Shown here in pieces: positions 25,632-33,676 of a stretch of DNA of 33,807 nt. Position 1 is the first letter of the stretch; the number at the start of each line of letters is the position of its first letter. The DNA comes from Helicobacteraceae bacterium. Its GTDB lineage: Bacteria > Campylobacterota > Campylobacteria > Campylobacterales > SZUA-545. The stretch covers positions 1 to 33,807 of the forward strand of contig JAIRNH010000016.1 in the NCBI GenBank assembly GCA_031258155.1, given 5' to 3'. The notes under the pieces are model-generated. The model was not told where the DNA came from and did not search any database. It was given only the letters and a program-made list of their open reading frames with translations. Made by a program: the position numbers and the translations under genes.

Positions 25632-26524
25632 CCGCCTTTATAGAGGAACTGCTGTTTGCGCCGCGATCGATCGCGCAAAAAGCGCTTGTCGCGGCGCTCT
25701 CGCCGTTTGGCAAACTAGTCGCGTTGTGGAGCTGGCGAAAACTGATCGCGAAAAAACCGATCGATCTTGAGATTAAAGTCGTCTCCGTCGGCAACCTCGC
25801 GATAGGCGGCGTCGGCAAAACTCCGCTGATCGTCGAGCTGGCGAAAAATTACGAGGGCGCGGCGATAGTCCTTAGAGGCTACGGGCGAAAAGCGCGCGGG
25901 TTAATCGTTTTGGACGGCGCGAAAACCGCGAGCGAGGTCGGCGACGAAGCGCTTTTGTATCGATCACTCTTGCCTAAAGCTATAGTAATCGTTTCTGCAG
26001 ATCGCGAGGCGGGCGCTTTGCAAGCCAAGGCGCTTGGCGCAAGTATTGTATTTTTGGACGACGGCTTTCGGCATAGACAGATTAAAAAGTTCGATATTTT
26101 GATCCGTCCAAACCCCGAACCGCTCAACGATCGCGTTCTGCCCGCCGGCTGCTATCGTTTGCCGCGAAAAGCCTATAAGTTGGCGGATTACGTCGCTTCC
26201 GAAGGCGTTGATTTTGTCCGCGAAACCGTCGTGACCAACCCTACGGATCGTATGGTATTGGTTACGGCGATCGCCCGCGCTAAGCGTCTTGATCCGTTTT
26301 TGCCAAACGGCGTAGTCGCCAAATACCGCTTTAGGGATCACGCCTTTTTTGATTTTGAAAAACTGCGCGAAATAGCCGAAAAGCATGGCGCGACCTCTCT
26401 TTTGGTTACCCGTAAGGACCTGGTCAAGCTAGAGGACTGCCCGATCGCTTTAAGCGTCTTAGAGCTTTCGCTCGCCGTAAGCGACGCGCTTTTAGACGCG
26501 CTTAAACGCTATGTCCGCGAATAA
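25625..26524 (+). CDS. lpxK: Tetraacyldisaccharide 4'-kinase
   Basis: LpxK phosphorylates the 4' position of the lipid A disaccharide on the inner face of the cytoplasmic membrane. The 299 residues are slightly short for the family. The P-loop is GNLAIGGVGKTP (about 56-67), preceded by a hydrophobic N-terminal segment that anchors it to the membrane, and FLDDGFRHRQIKK carries the conserved DDGFxH. The GTG start at 25625 lies inside the end of the DegT-like gene, so the two are coupled. The next gene begins 44 bases downstream after a possible TAAAAT box. Confidence 0.93.
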   Translation: MVTAFIEELLFAPRSIAQKALVAALSPFGKLVALWSWRKLIAKKPIDLEIKVVSVGNLAIGGVGKTPLIVELAKNYEGAAIVLRGYGRKARGLIVLDGAKTASEVGDEALLYRSLLPKAIVIVSADREAGALQAKALGASIVFLDDGFRHRQIKKFDILIRPNPEPLNDRVLPAGCYRLPRKAYKLADYVASEGVDFVRETVVTNPTDRMVLVTAIARAKRLDPFLPNGVVAKYRFRDHAFFDFEKLREIAEKHGATSLLVTRKDLVKLEDCPIALSVLELSLAVSDALLDALKRYVRE

Positions 26525-26568
26525 AGCGCTAAGCGGCTAAAATCGCGTAATTTTTTCGAGGTTCATAT

Positions 26569-27138
26569 ATGGCTAACAAAGAAAAAGACGACGCTCTGCT
26601 AGAGTTTGGCATACGATGCGAAAGGTGGATAAAACGCAATCGCGTGGCGCTTGGGCTGATCGCGGCGGCGCTTATTATTTGGGCTGTCGCGGCGATTAGC
26701 TGGAACGTAACGGAGAATATGCGCTTGCAGGCGGCAAACGACGCGTTTGGCGCGTTGATCAAAGATAGCGCCGACATAGAGGCGCGATCGATTTTAGAGG
26801 TGAAATCGCCGGAACTATACGATCTGTTTTTGCTTGGCGAAGCGGCTAGAGCAAACGATAGCGCCGCTTTGGAGTCGCTCTCGAAAAAGCGTTCTATCGC
26901 GGGGGATTTAGCCGCCTATCAGCTTGCCGCGATCAGCGGCGATAGCGCCGCGCTCGGCAGATACATTATGCGCGAAAACAGACCGCTAAAAGAGTTCGCG
27001 GAGCTTCAAGAGGCGTATCTGCTGCTTAAACAAGGCGAATGGCAAAGCGCGCGCGCGCGACTTGAACAGATCGACCTATCTTCGGAATTGAAAAACGCCG
27101 CTAACGCGCTCGAACACTACGGGGCGGATAAAAAGTGA
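26569..27138 (+). CDS. YfgM-like inner-membrane TPR protein
   Basis: This 189-residue protein has a cytoplasmic basic N-terminus, one membrane helix at about 26-46 and a helical periplasmic domain with weak tetratricopeptide character (for example LKQGEWQSARARLEQID near the end). Size, topology and its place directly before a lipoprotein with a propeller-like pattern recall E. coli YfgM, which sits next to bamB and assists periplasmic folding near the Sec translocon. C. jejuni has a comparable pair next to coaX. The ATG at 26569 follows CGAGG. Its stop overlaps the next start by 4 bases. Confidence 0.65.
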   Translation: MANKEKDDALLEFGIRCERWIKRNRVALGLIAAALIIWAVAAISWNVTENMRLQAANDAFGALIKDSADIEARSILEVKSPELYDLFLLGEAARANDSAALESLSKKRSIAGDLAAYQLAAISGDSAALGRYIMRENRPLKEFAELQEAYLLLKQGEWQSARARLEQIDLSSELKNAANALEHYGADKK

Positions 27139-28127
27139 GACGGCGAGCGGCTCTCGCGTTCGCTTCGTTTATTCTCCTATGCGGTTGTTCTAACCTCGCC
27201 GTTTTTGAACCCGAAACTATCGATGGGCGTTTAAGTTACGACGACAGGCTCGAAGCGCCGATCGTAAAAAGCGCGACGGACGGCGCGTCGTTAGAAAACG
27301 CTCGCGCGCTAAGCCGAAACAAAACGGCGATAGATCGTCTCGAGGACGGATTTTATCTGCTTTCGATCGACGGCAAATACGCGATCGCCGCAGACCGCAA
27401 AGGCGGATTGATCCTCTACGGCGCGGGAGAGCCTAGACGTTTCGCGCTATCCGAAGCGGTTGTTTCGGCGGCAAGCGACGGCGAGATTATAGTCGCCGTA
27501 TCCAAGACAAACGCCTGCCGCATTATAGACGCGTCCGACTCCAAAACGCTTTTCTTCTCGCGCGAAAAGCTCGCGTTAGCCGTCAACGACAAACTAGCCA
27601 AACCCCTGATCGGCAAAGAGCAGACGATTATCCCGACGCTAGACGGAAAACTGCTAATAGTCGATCGCGGCGCAATGAAGATCGTAAAGGAGATCGTAGT
27701 CGGCGACGAGGAGTTTTTCGGCAATATTGTTTTTCTCGCGGAATACGACAAGCGTATAATCGCCGCGATCGACGGCAGAGCGTTATCCATAGCGGCAAAC
27801 GGCGCGTCGCGATCGCGGGACATCGACGCTAGAACGCTCTTAGCGTTGCCAAGCGGACTTTACATATTCTCGCGCGACGGCTCAGTAGAGCGCGTGAGCG
27901 CGACGTTAGAAACGCTCGCCGCGCGCCGCCTACCATACGCGCGTTTTATTGCCGCCGCCGAAAAAAACGGCGCGATCTGGGCTGTGGAGCAGAGCGGTTA
28001 CGCCGTTAAATTTACGGACAATCTTCAAAAAGCAACGATCTACGAACTGCCCGATACGATCCGCGCTCCGATATACGTTGACGATCAAGGCGTATGGCAT
28101 TACGACAAGCTGGTTCGCTGGCAATGA
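27135..28127 (+). CDS. Lipoprotein with BamB-like beta-propeller pattern
   Basis: This 330-residue protein has a lipoprotein signal peptide whose lipobox is LCGC, with C18 as the acylated cysteine. The rest is rich in short beta strands with recurring pieces such as DGKLLIVDRG and GRALSIAANG, consistent with a WD40/PQQ-like propeller as in BamB, a subunit of the outer-membrane protein assembly complex. The pairing with a YfgM-like gene supports this, but sequence similarity to BamB itself is not obvious to me. The GTG start at 27135 overlaps the preceding stop, and the end overlaps the recombinase start by 4 bases. Confidence 0.65.
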   Translation: MRRRAALAFASFILLCGCSNLAVFEPETIDGRLSYDDRLEAPIVKSATDGASLENARALSRNKTAIDRLEDGFYLLSIDGKYAIAADRKGGLILYGAGEPRRFALSEAVVSAASDGEIIVAVSKTNACRIIDASDSKTLFFSREKLALAVNDKLAKPLIGKEQTIIPTLDGKLLIVDRGAMKIVKEIVVGDEEFFGNIVFLAEYDKRIIAAIDGRALSIAANGASRSRDIDARTLLALPSGLYIFSRDGSVERVSATLETLAARRLPYARFIAAAEKNGAIWAVEQSGYAVKFTDNLQKATIYELPDTIRAPIYVDDQGVWHYDKLVRWQ

Positions 28128-28957
28128 GATCGGAGATCGACGCCTATCTGCGCCATTGCAAAACGGTTTTAGCGCTAAGCCGCGCCACGATCAAAGCGTA
28201 TGAGAACGATCTAGCTCAATTCTGCAAGGCGGTAAACAAGCCGCTAAACAGGCTTGATAGCGACGATATTTACGGTTTTCTGGCTTGCTTTGACAACCCG
28301 CGCACGCTTAATCGCAAACTTAGCGCGATTAACGGCTTTTTAGATTGGTGTTACGACAGGCTGCTTAGCGACGAAACGTACAATATCAAAGGCGCGAAAA
28401 TCCCGCGCGGATTACCGAAATACCTATCGTCCGAAATGATCGAGCGCGCGCTTTCAAACGTCGATCAAAGCGGCTGGATCGGCAAGCGCGATTACGCGCT
28501 GATTATGTTTCTATACGCGAGCGGAACGCGAATTAGCGAGGCGCTCAAGGCTCAAACCAACGATATAGAGGGCGGCTGGCTTCGCGTTCGCCATGGAAAA
28601 GGAGCGAAAGAGAGGCTTGTTCCTATCGCGAAACGCGCTCTAATCGCGCTAGATAGCTATATCGCCGATCGCCCGTTTTTTAGCGAGCGGCTGTTTATCA
28701 ACTATACGGGCAGACCGCTTAGCCGCGTTTTCGCCTTTAAGACCACGCAAAGAATCTTGGGCGTTTCGCCGCACGCGTTGCGTCATAGCTTCGCCACTTC
28801 GCTAATCACGGGCGGCGCGGATCTGCGCGTGGTGCAGGAGTTGCTAGGACACGCCAGCTTAAACTCCACGCAAATTTACACTCACTTAGAGCGGAGCTAT
28901 CTGTTAGAGAGCGTAAATCGTTACCACCCGCTAGGAGCGGTTTTAAGGCTTGCCTAG
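28124..28957 (+). CDS. Tyrosine recombinase, Xer-like
   Basis: This is a 277-residue site-specific recombinase with an N-terminal SAM-like core-binding domain (1 to about 90) and a catalytic domain containing the full set R136 (ASGTRISEAL), K159, H217, R220 (HALRHSFAT), H243 (LLGHASL) and the nucleophile Y252 (STQIYTHL). The frame is open from 28094, but the ATG at 28124 overlaps the lipoprotein stop (ATGA) and fits the Xer start. In Campylobacterota a single recombinase, XerH, resolves chromosome dimers, but XerH proteins are about 350 residues. This one has the length of XerC/XerD, so the exact type is open. Its operon setting favours a housekeeping role over a mobile element. Confidence 0.88.
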   Translation: MRSEIDAYLRHCKTVLALSRATIKAYENDLAQFCKAVNKPLNRLDSDDIYGFLACFDNPRTLNRKLSAINGFLDWCYDRLLSDETYNIKGAKIPRGLPKYLSSEMIERALSNVDQSGWIGKRDYALIMFLYASGTRISEALKAQTNDIEGGWLRVRHGKGAKERLVPIAKRALIALDSYIADRPFFSERLFINYTGRPLSRVFAFKTTQRILGVSPHALRHSFATSLITGGADLRVVQELLGHASLNSTQIYTHLERSYLLESVNRYHPLGAVLRLA

Positions 28958-28959
28958 CG

Positions 28960-29577
28960 ATGCTGTGCGAGATTGGAAATACCCACTACCACTTTAAACA
29001 AGGGGGGCGAATATGGAAGACCTCCGCGAGTTCCGCGCCCAAATTAAACTTAAGCGAAGACGAAACGATCTACGCGATCAGCGTAAACGAAACGGCTATG
29101 CGCCGTCTTGCCCGCCATTACCGCGTTTTCGATCTTGAGCCGTTTATCAATCTAGACACGCTATATTACGGACTCGGCGTTGATCGCGCCGCGGCGTGCC
29201 TCGCCGTCGATACGGGCGTTTTGGTGGACGCGGGCAGCGCGATAACGGTGGATATAATGCGCGATAACGTTCATTTAGGCGGCTTTATCTACCCGGGTCT
29301 GGCAAAATTTCAACACATGTACGCGCAGATTTCGCCGCGCCTGCAAAAGGCGATGAACTTCGCCGTCGATCTAGACGCGCTGCCGCAAAACACGGCGGAG
29401 GCGATTAGTTACGGCGTGGTTATGCCGCTGGTAAGCTCCGTTAGAACGATCGCTCGCAATAAGCCGATTATTCTAACGGGCGGGGACGGCGGTTATTTCG
29501 CGCGTTTTTTTGAAGGCTCGATTGTCGATCAGTCGCTTGTTTTTAAGGGTATGGAAAAAATTATCAAGGAGTTTTGA
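28960..29577 (+). CDS. coaX: Type III pantothenate kinase
   Basis: CoaX phosphorylates pantothenate, the first step of coenzyme A synthesis, and has an ASKHA (actin-like) fold. The 205 residues match the short form known from Campylobacter and Helicobacter. Visible marks are the N-terminal CEIGNTHYHF (phosphate-binding, equivalent to the usual DIGNT), VDAGSAITVD (about residues 87-96), GGFIYPG and a C-terminal LTGGDGG. The ATG at 28960 is 2 bases after the recombinase stop. Its TGA overlaps the hisG ATG by one base. Confidence 0.92.
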   Translation: MLCEIGNTHYHFKQGGRIWKTSASSAPKLNLSEDETIYAISVNETAMRRLARHYRVFDLEPFINLDTLYYGLGVDRAAACLAVDTGVLVDAGSAITVDIMRDNVHLGGFIYPGLAKFQHMYAQISPRLQKAMNFAVDLDALPQNTAEAISYGVVMPLVSSVRTIARNKPIILTGGDGGYFARFFEGSIVDQSLVFKGMEKIIKEF

Positions 29578-30185
29578 TGCTCTCGATCGCGTTGCCAAAA
29601 GGACGGATAGCGGACGAAACGCTGGAACTGTTTAAAAAAATATACGGCGGCGATTTCAAGTTTGAAAGCCGTAAACTGATACTGACTAAAGAGGCTTTTC
29701 GTTTTTTGCTGGTGCGCTCTCAAGACGTGCCGACATACGTTACGCACGGCGCGGCGGAGCTTGGAATCTGCGGCAAGGACGCGCTTTTGGAACAAAACGC
29801 GCTTGTAACGGAGTTGTTGGATCTAAAATTCGGTCGCTGCAAGGCGGTTTTAGGCATGAAAAAGGGCGAGCGGCTCGACCCGTCTAAATCGCGCGTCAAA
29901 GTGGCGACAAAGATGGTCAATATCGCGAAGCGTTTTTTCGCCGAAAAAGCGATGGCGGTCGAAATCGTAAAACTTTACGGCTCGATAGAGCTAGCGCCGC
30001 TCGCCGGACTAGCGGAGGCGATCGTGGATATTGTTGAAACGGGAACGACGATGGAAGAGAACGGTTTGGAACAGATTGAAACCATTTTTGTTTCGTCGGC
30101 GAGGTTATTTGCCAACCGCGACAGTTTTATAGAACGTAAAGCGGAGATATTGGCGTTACGCGAAACAATCGCGAAATTTATATAA
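29577..30185 (+). CDS. hisG: ATP phosphoribosyltransferase, short form
   Basis: HisG joins ATP and PRPP in the first step of histidine synthesis. The 202 residues are the short form, lacking the C-terminal regulatory domain; short HisG normally needs the HisZ subunit, which is not in this window. The N-terminal IALPKGRI, the middle ELGICGKDALLE and the PRPP-binding EAIVDIVETGTTMEENGL are clear. A TTG one codon earlier is in frame, but the ATG at 29577 has AAGGAG with 5-base spacing. The gene sits between coaX and a small unknown gene in one run. Confidence 0.95.
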   Translation: MLSIALPKGRIADETLELFKKIYGGDFKFESRKLILTKEAFRFLLVRSQDVPTYVTHGAAELGICGKDALLEQNALVTELLDLKFGRCKAVLGMKKGERLDPSKSRVKVATKMVNIAKRFFAEKAMAVEIVKLYGSIELAPLAGLAEAIVDIVETGTTMEENGLEQIETIFVSSARLFANRDSFIERKAEILALRETIAKFI

Positions 30186-30200
30186 CGGCGAGGAGCGAAT

Positions 30201-30455
30201 ATGCTAGACAAAACTAAAACTTACCGAAGCAAAGACAGAGGCGGATCGTATCTTGTTTTTGCCGTTGAAGAGGGCGGCAAGCTATCTTCGGCGCTAGACG
30301 GCGATCACATTGTGATCTATTACGAGGTCGGCGTAAGCGAGCCGCGCGCGCAAACGTTGTCGCGGTTCAAAAAAGAGTTTGAGGCGATCGACGACGATTT
30401 CGCCCTACCGCTCAAGACGCAAAATAATTTTACGGAGTGCTACTCATGCCAGTAA
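30201..30455 (+). CDS. Small protein of unknown function (84 aa)
   Basis: I do not recognise this family. The protein starts LDKTKTYRSKDRGGSYLVF, has a beta-rich first half with YEVGVSEPRAQTLSRFKKEF, and ends with a CYSCQ tail containing two cysteines. The opening faintly recalls DUF1653-type small beta proteins, but I would not assign it. A good ribosome-binding site (GAGGAG) precedes the ATG at 30201, only 15 bases after hisG, which supports real translation as the last gene of the coaX-hisG run. Confidence 0.65.
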   Translation: MLDKTKTYRSKDRGGSYLVFAVEEGGKLSSALDGDHIVIYYEVGVSEPRAQTLSRFKKEFEAIDDDFALPLKTQNNFTECYSCQ

Positions 30456-30561
30456 CGACGCGCCGTAACTATACGGATTAGGGGGTAAATATAAATATAT
30501 TATTAAAGAATGAAACTAAACTTAAATTATTGACGGTCAGCAATGAAAATCTATTCGCCGT

Positions 30562-30708
30562 TTAGCTATACTTCTTTTTAGCTTGGTCGTAAGACTTAAG
30601 CGCTAGGCGAGCAATTTCCCTAGTCGCGCTTATGAAACGCGAGTTGTCAAGGTTAGAGAGAGGCTCTGACGCCGCGCCAAATAAGTCGATAAACTGAACC
30701 GAACGCAA
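30562..30708 (-). pseudogene. Possible gene remnant or small ORF (48 codons)
   Basis: A minus-strand frame from TTG 30708 to TAA 30562 encodes a protein-like sequence with balanced composition and an amphipathic helical end (ARLALKSYDQAKKKYS). Two in-frame stops lie just upstream, and the purine-rich AAAGAAAGAG is too close to the TTG to be a good ribosome-binding site. It may be the 3' end of a gene whose front was lost, or a small independent protein. No family is recognised. Confidence 0.3.
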
Positions 30709-30842
30709 ACTCTTTCTTTATTATATATCGGCGACGGGGAAATTGCAATCCTAGTCTTTAATTTTTTTGTTTAATTTTTGCCTTTTTATCCCAAATAAGC
30801 CGTTTTTCGCCCGCCGACCAACTCTCGCGCAAAAAATAAAAC

Positions 30843-30873
30843 CGCCGATTGCGATCGCTCTAATCGGCGTTTT
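30843..30873. terminator. Bidirectional terminator-like hairpin
   Basis: CGCCGATT (30843-30850) and AATCGGCG (30862-30869) form a perfect 8-bp stem with an 11-base loop, flanked by AATAAAAC on the left and TTTTATTT on the right. It could end transcription from either side, insulating the copper chaperone gene from the hisG run. Confidence 0.65.
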
Positions 30874-30886
30874 ATTTGTCTTGAAT

Positions 30887-30892
30887 TATGAT
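30887..30892 (+). promoter_or_regulatory. -10 box for the copper chaperone gene
   Basis: TATGAT lies 27 bases before the ATG at 30920 and directly after the terminator-like hairpin, followed by the ribosome-binding site AGAAGGAGA. No copper-responsive operator is recognised. Confidence 0.4.
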
Positions 30893-30919
30893 AGATCGTT
30901 GTAAAAGAAGGAGAACTGA

Positions 30920-31123
30920 ATGGAAAAAACCGCGATCAAAATAAACGGAATGCACTGTCGCCGTTGCGTCGAATCGGTAACTAAGGCGCTTGAGCCTTTC
31001 GCTACGCAGATCGTAGTCGATCTCGATAACGGCGAAGCGGCTTTTGTCTATGACCCGCAAAAAACCGATCTTGAAGAAATCAAATCCGCGATCGACGATA
31101 TAGGCTTCGAGGTAGCGGACTAA
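30920..31123 (+). CDS. copZ: Copper chaperone / heavy-metal-associated domain protein
   Basis: This 67-residue protein consists of one HMA domain (beta-alpha-beta-beta-alpha-beta) with the metal site GMHCRRC (C13, C16). It should bind Cu(I) and pass it to a CopA-type ATPase, and no such pump is in the window. It is transcribed alone, with an AGGAG 7 bases before the ATG. The two Arg residues between the cysteines are unusual but do not remove either ligand. Confidence 0.88.
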   Translation: MEKTAIKINGMHCRRCVESVTKALEPFATQIVVDLDNGEAAFVYDPQKTDLEEIKSAIDDIGFEVAD

Positions 31124-31472
31124 ACCAAATTCGGAGGTTCGACTCCTTCCGCCGTTTCGCGGTTTTTGGCGCTAAATACGTTGGCGCGAGCGTTGCGAAA
31201 CTTCAGAGCGCGCGATAACAAGCCTAGCTAACCGCTGAATAAACGCCCGATAAAGACCTTTTGGAATTTTTTAGCGCTTTGCCGCGAGGGCTATTTTCTC
31301 GCGCCTCTGTGATTGGTTTTTTAAACGAACGCGCGGACGGGCGCAAGCGGAATTGTTTAGGTCAAGCGTAAATCGCCTCTTAGCGCCAATTTCGGACGCG
31401 TCCTAAGCCGCGGATCGGCGAGAAAATCCCCGCCGATCGCCGCGAAGTTACGCGGGAAAACCCCGCGCTATA
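31124..31472. other. Intergenic stretch between copZ and glnK
   Basis: 349 bases without a supported gene. Two hairpins lie near the glnK end: GATCGGCG (31413-31420) with CGCCGATC (31431-31438), and CGCGGG (31451-31456) with CCCGCG (31462-31467). They follow glnK on the minus strand and may protect or end its transcript, but neither has a T run. A terminator-like element for copZ is listed separately. Nothing else is recognised. Confidence 0.45.
31149..31167 (+). terminator. Possible terminator of copZ
   Basis: CCGC (31149-31152) pairs with GCGG (31159-31162), followed by TTTTT, 26 bases after the copZ stop. The segment just before it, CGGAGGTTCGACTCCTTCCG, can also fold, with one bulged base, and may extend the structure. 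The 4-bp stem is short. Confidence 0.35.
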
Positions 31473-31814
<342 letters not shown>

Positions 31815-31821
31815 TCAGCCT

Positions 31822-33063
31822 TTATTTTGCGTTTTTCACAAATTCCGGATACGCTTCAAGTCCGGTTTCGCTAAGGTCTGTGCCTTCGTGTTCCTCTTTT
31901 TGAGATACGCGAATGCCCAAAGCGAGCTTGAGAATATACCATACAATGCCCGAAGTTACGAACACGAACGCGCCCACGACCACTACGCCGAAGAGTTGAG
32001 CCAAAAACGTTACTTCAGGGTTGAATATGCCGACCGCAAGCGTTCCCCATATACCCGCGACAAGGTGAACCGAAAGCGCGCCGACGGGATCGTCGATTTT
32101 CAGTTTGTCGAAGAACGGCACGGCGAGCACCACTAAAATACCGCCTACCGCGCCTTCCAACGCGCCTACCCACAACGCGATATTCGGACCCGCCGTTACC
32201 GCTACCAGACCCGCTAGAGCGCCGTTAAGCACAAATGTAAGATCGACTTTTCTGTAGATAATCTTGCTTAATATCGCCGCCGCGACCGCGCCCGCGCTTG
32301 CGCCAAGGTGCGTGCTTGCGCAGACTAGAGCGAAATTATCGGCGTTGCCTTTGGAAGCTAGAGCCAATTCGCTCGCGCCGTTAAAACCGAACCAGCCAAG
32401 CCAGAGGCAAAACGTTCCCAGCGTAGCCAGCGGCAGATTGCTGCCCGGAATCGGACGCACTTTGCCGTCGGGTCCGTATTTGCCAATCCTCGCGCCAAGC
32501 AGCAACGCGCCCGCTAGAGCCGCCCAGCCGCCCGTGCTATGCACGATCGTGGAACCCGCGAAATCGCTAAACGCGGAGCCAAGATGTTGCGCTACCCAGC
32601 CGTCGTCGCCTCCTAGGAAGCCTCCGCCCCAAGTCCAATTGCCGACAAGGGAGTAGATAACCGCGACCAAAACGATCGTAAAGATAAAAAACGGGATTAG
32701 CTTGATCCTCTCCGCGACCGTTCCGCTGACGACCGAAGCCGCCGTAGCCGCGAACATCACTTGAAAGAAAAAGTCCGTATGCAACCCGTAATCGTCGCCT
32801 TCTCCTCCCGCGACCGCGCCGGTGGCAAAGAGTTTGAAAAACTCCCCGTCTCCATACATTATATCGTAGCCGATCAGGAAGTAAACCACCGATCCCAGCG
32901 CCATAATGCCTACGTTTTTGGTCAAGATGACCGTTACGTTCTTAGAGCGCACCAGTCCGGATTCCAGCATGGCAAAGCCCGTCGCCATCCAGAATACTAA
33001 TGCGCCGCCGAAAACCAACAGGAAAACGCTGAGGATATACCCCGCGTCGCCGAATGTCTCCAT
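31822..33063 (-). CDS. amtB: Ammonium transporter
   Basis: This 413-residue inner-membrane channel of the Amt/Rh family has about 11 membrane helices and no signal peptide. The pore twin histidines are H175 (STIVHSTGGW) and H333 (ALSVHLVAG), and the conserved DFAGS segment precedes the first. The protein ends with a short charged cytoplasmic tail (SQKEEHEGTD) that would contact GlnK. The ATG at 33063 follows AAAGGGG, with a promoter 30-60 bases upstream. It is co-transcribed with glnK. Confidence 0.96.
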   Translation of the reverse strand: METFGDAGYILSVFLLVFGGALVFWMATGFAMLESGLVRSKNVTVILTKNVGIMALGSVVYFLIGYDIMYGDGEFFKLFATGAVAGGEGDDYGLHTDFFFQVMFAATAASVVSGTVAERIKLIPFFIFTIVLVAVIYSLVGNWTWGGGFLGGDDGWVAQHLGSAFSDFAGSTIVHSTGGWAALAGALLLGARIGKYGPDGKVRPIPGSNLPLATLGTFCLWLGWFGFNGASELALASKGNADNFALVCASTHLGASAGAVAAAILSKIIYRKVDLTFVLNGALAGLVAVTAGPNIALWVGALEGAVGGILVVLAVPFFDKLKIDDPVGALSVHLVAGIWGTLAVGIFNPEVTFLAQLFGVVVVGAFVFVTSGIVWYILKLALGIRVSQKEEHEGTDLSETGLEAYPEFVKNAK

Positions 33064-33094
33064 TGAAACCCCTTTAAGTCAAGATGACCCGCAT

Positions 33095-33124
33095 TTTATA
33101 CGATAAAAACGGCGGTAGCCGCAA
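33095..33124 (-). promoter_or_regulatory. Promoter of amtB-glnK
   Basis: On the minus strand TATAAA (33095-33100) is the -10 and TTGCGG (33119-33124) a weak -35 with an 18-base spacer, ending 32 bases before the amtB ATG. No sigma-54 -24/-12 pattern was seen, although nitrogen genes often use one. Confidence 0.45.
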
Positions 33125-33193
33125 AAAAATGACTATTTTTTAATCAACTCTGATAGATTTAGCCCGCTTTTTATGTTTGTTCTAGGCGGTTAA

Positions 33194-33217
33194 AAAACGC
33201 TCTAAAACGAGCGTTTT
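33194..33217. terminator. Terminator-like hairpin upstream of amtB
   Basis: AAAACGCTC (33194-33202) and GAGCGTTTT (33209-33217) form a perfect 9-bp stem with a 6-base loop, with A and T runs at its ends, so it could act in both directions. A second stem, GGCGCAA (33280-33286) with TTGCGCC (33293-33299), lies 60 bases further on. They probably end transcription from genes beyond the window edge. Confidence 0.5.
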
Positions 33218-33345
33218 CGGATTTTGCGTCGCCTCGTTAGCACGCGCTATCGCAAAGAAATAAGCCGATATAAAATTAAGGCGCAAGCAACATTGCGCCG
33301 TCGGCGCGCCCACGAATTGTCATTCGCGCGCTTTATTCCCCTATC

Positions 33346-33676
33346 ATACCCGCGCGGAGCAAACGCGAGCGCTTCGTAATCAAAGGCGGGTATCCATCTC
33401 TCTTTGTCATACCCGTGAAAGCGGGTATCTATCTCTCTCTGTCATACCCGTGAAAACGGGTATCCATATACGCCGAAGGCGTGAAAGAGATGGATCCCCG
33501 CCTTCGTGGGAATGACGAGAGGTTTGCGTTTGTTTTTATTGGATTCCCGCTTGCCTCCGCGATTACGGGCGGTAAACCGCCCTATCGCTCCGCGCGGGAA
33601 TGACGAGAATGTGGATTTTCGAAATCCTTCGCGCCTCGCGCTCCTAAGTCGGAGCGGGCGCTTGCGCGGGAATGAC
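33346..33676. repeat. Array of REP/dRS3-like inverted repeats
   Basis: At least six units share arms of the form GTCAT(A/T)CCCG and CGGG(T/A)ATCCA. Two short units at 33406-33431 and 33441-33466 are nearly identical (GTCATACCCGTGAAA, then A or G, CGGGTATC). One at 33491-33516 is in the opposite direction (TGGATCCCCGCC to GGGAATGAC). Three longer units with inserted sequence between the arms lie at about 33346-33396, 33540-33604 and 33611-33676. Pyrimidine stretches (TCTCTCTCT) separate some units. The pattern resembles the small inverted repeats found in Neisseria and many other bacteria, which form hairpins and can be recombination targets. Confidence 0.85.

Larger units (their letters stand above)
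30456..30919. other. AT-rich intergenic stretch with a possible gene remnant
   Basis: The first 60 bases are strongly AT-rich (TAAATATAAATATATTATTAAAG). A minus-strand frame at 30562-30708 is noted separately. A terminator-like hairpin at 30843-30873 and a -10 box at 30887 precede the copper chaperone gene. The rest shows nothing I can name. Confidence 0.5.

Noticed and set aside
28124-28957. Integrase of a genomic island next to the tRNA cluster
   Set aside because: It lies 6 kb from the tRNAs inside a housekeeping operon with overlapping genes, and no duplicated tRNA end or phage gene was found.
31133-31157. Sequence GGAGGTTCGACTCCTTC looks like a tRNA T-arm
   Set aside because: No acceptor, D-arm or anticodon arm lies at the right distance, and the upstream bases are copZ coding sequence. 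It is more simply part of a terminator-like fold after copZ.
33110-33130. Hairpin CGGC-GGTA-GCCG between the amtB -35 and -10 as an attenuator
   Set aside because: The stem is only 4 bp and lies upstream of the likely transcription start, so it would not be in the RNA.
33249-33281. CGCAAAGAAA...GCCGATATAAAATTAAGGCG resembles the left third of the dispersed repeat
   Set aside because: Only about 35 bases are similar, with several gaps, and the conserved 19-base core is missing, so chance similarity in AT-rich sequence cannot be excluded.
33346-33676. CRISPR array
   Set aside because: Unit spacing is irregular, units occur in both directions, spacers are simple TCTC runs, and no cas genes are present.
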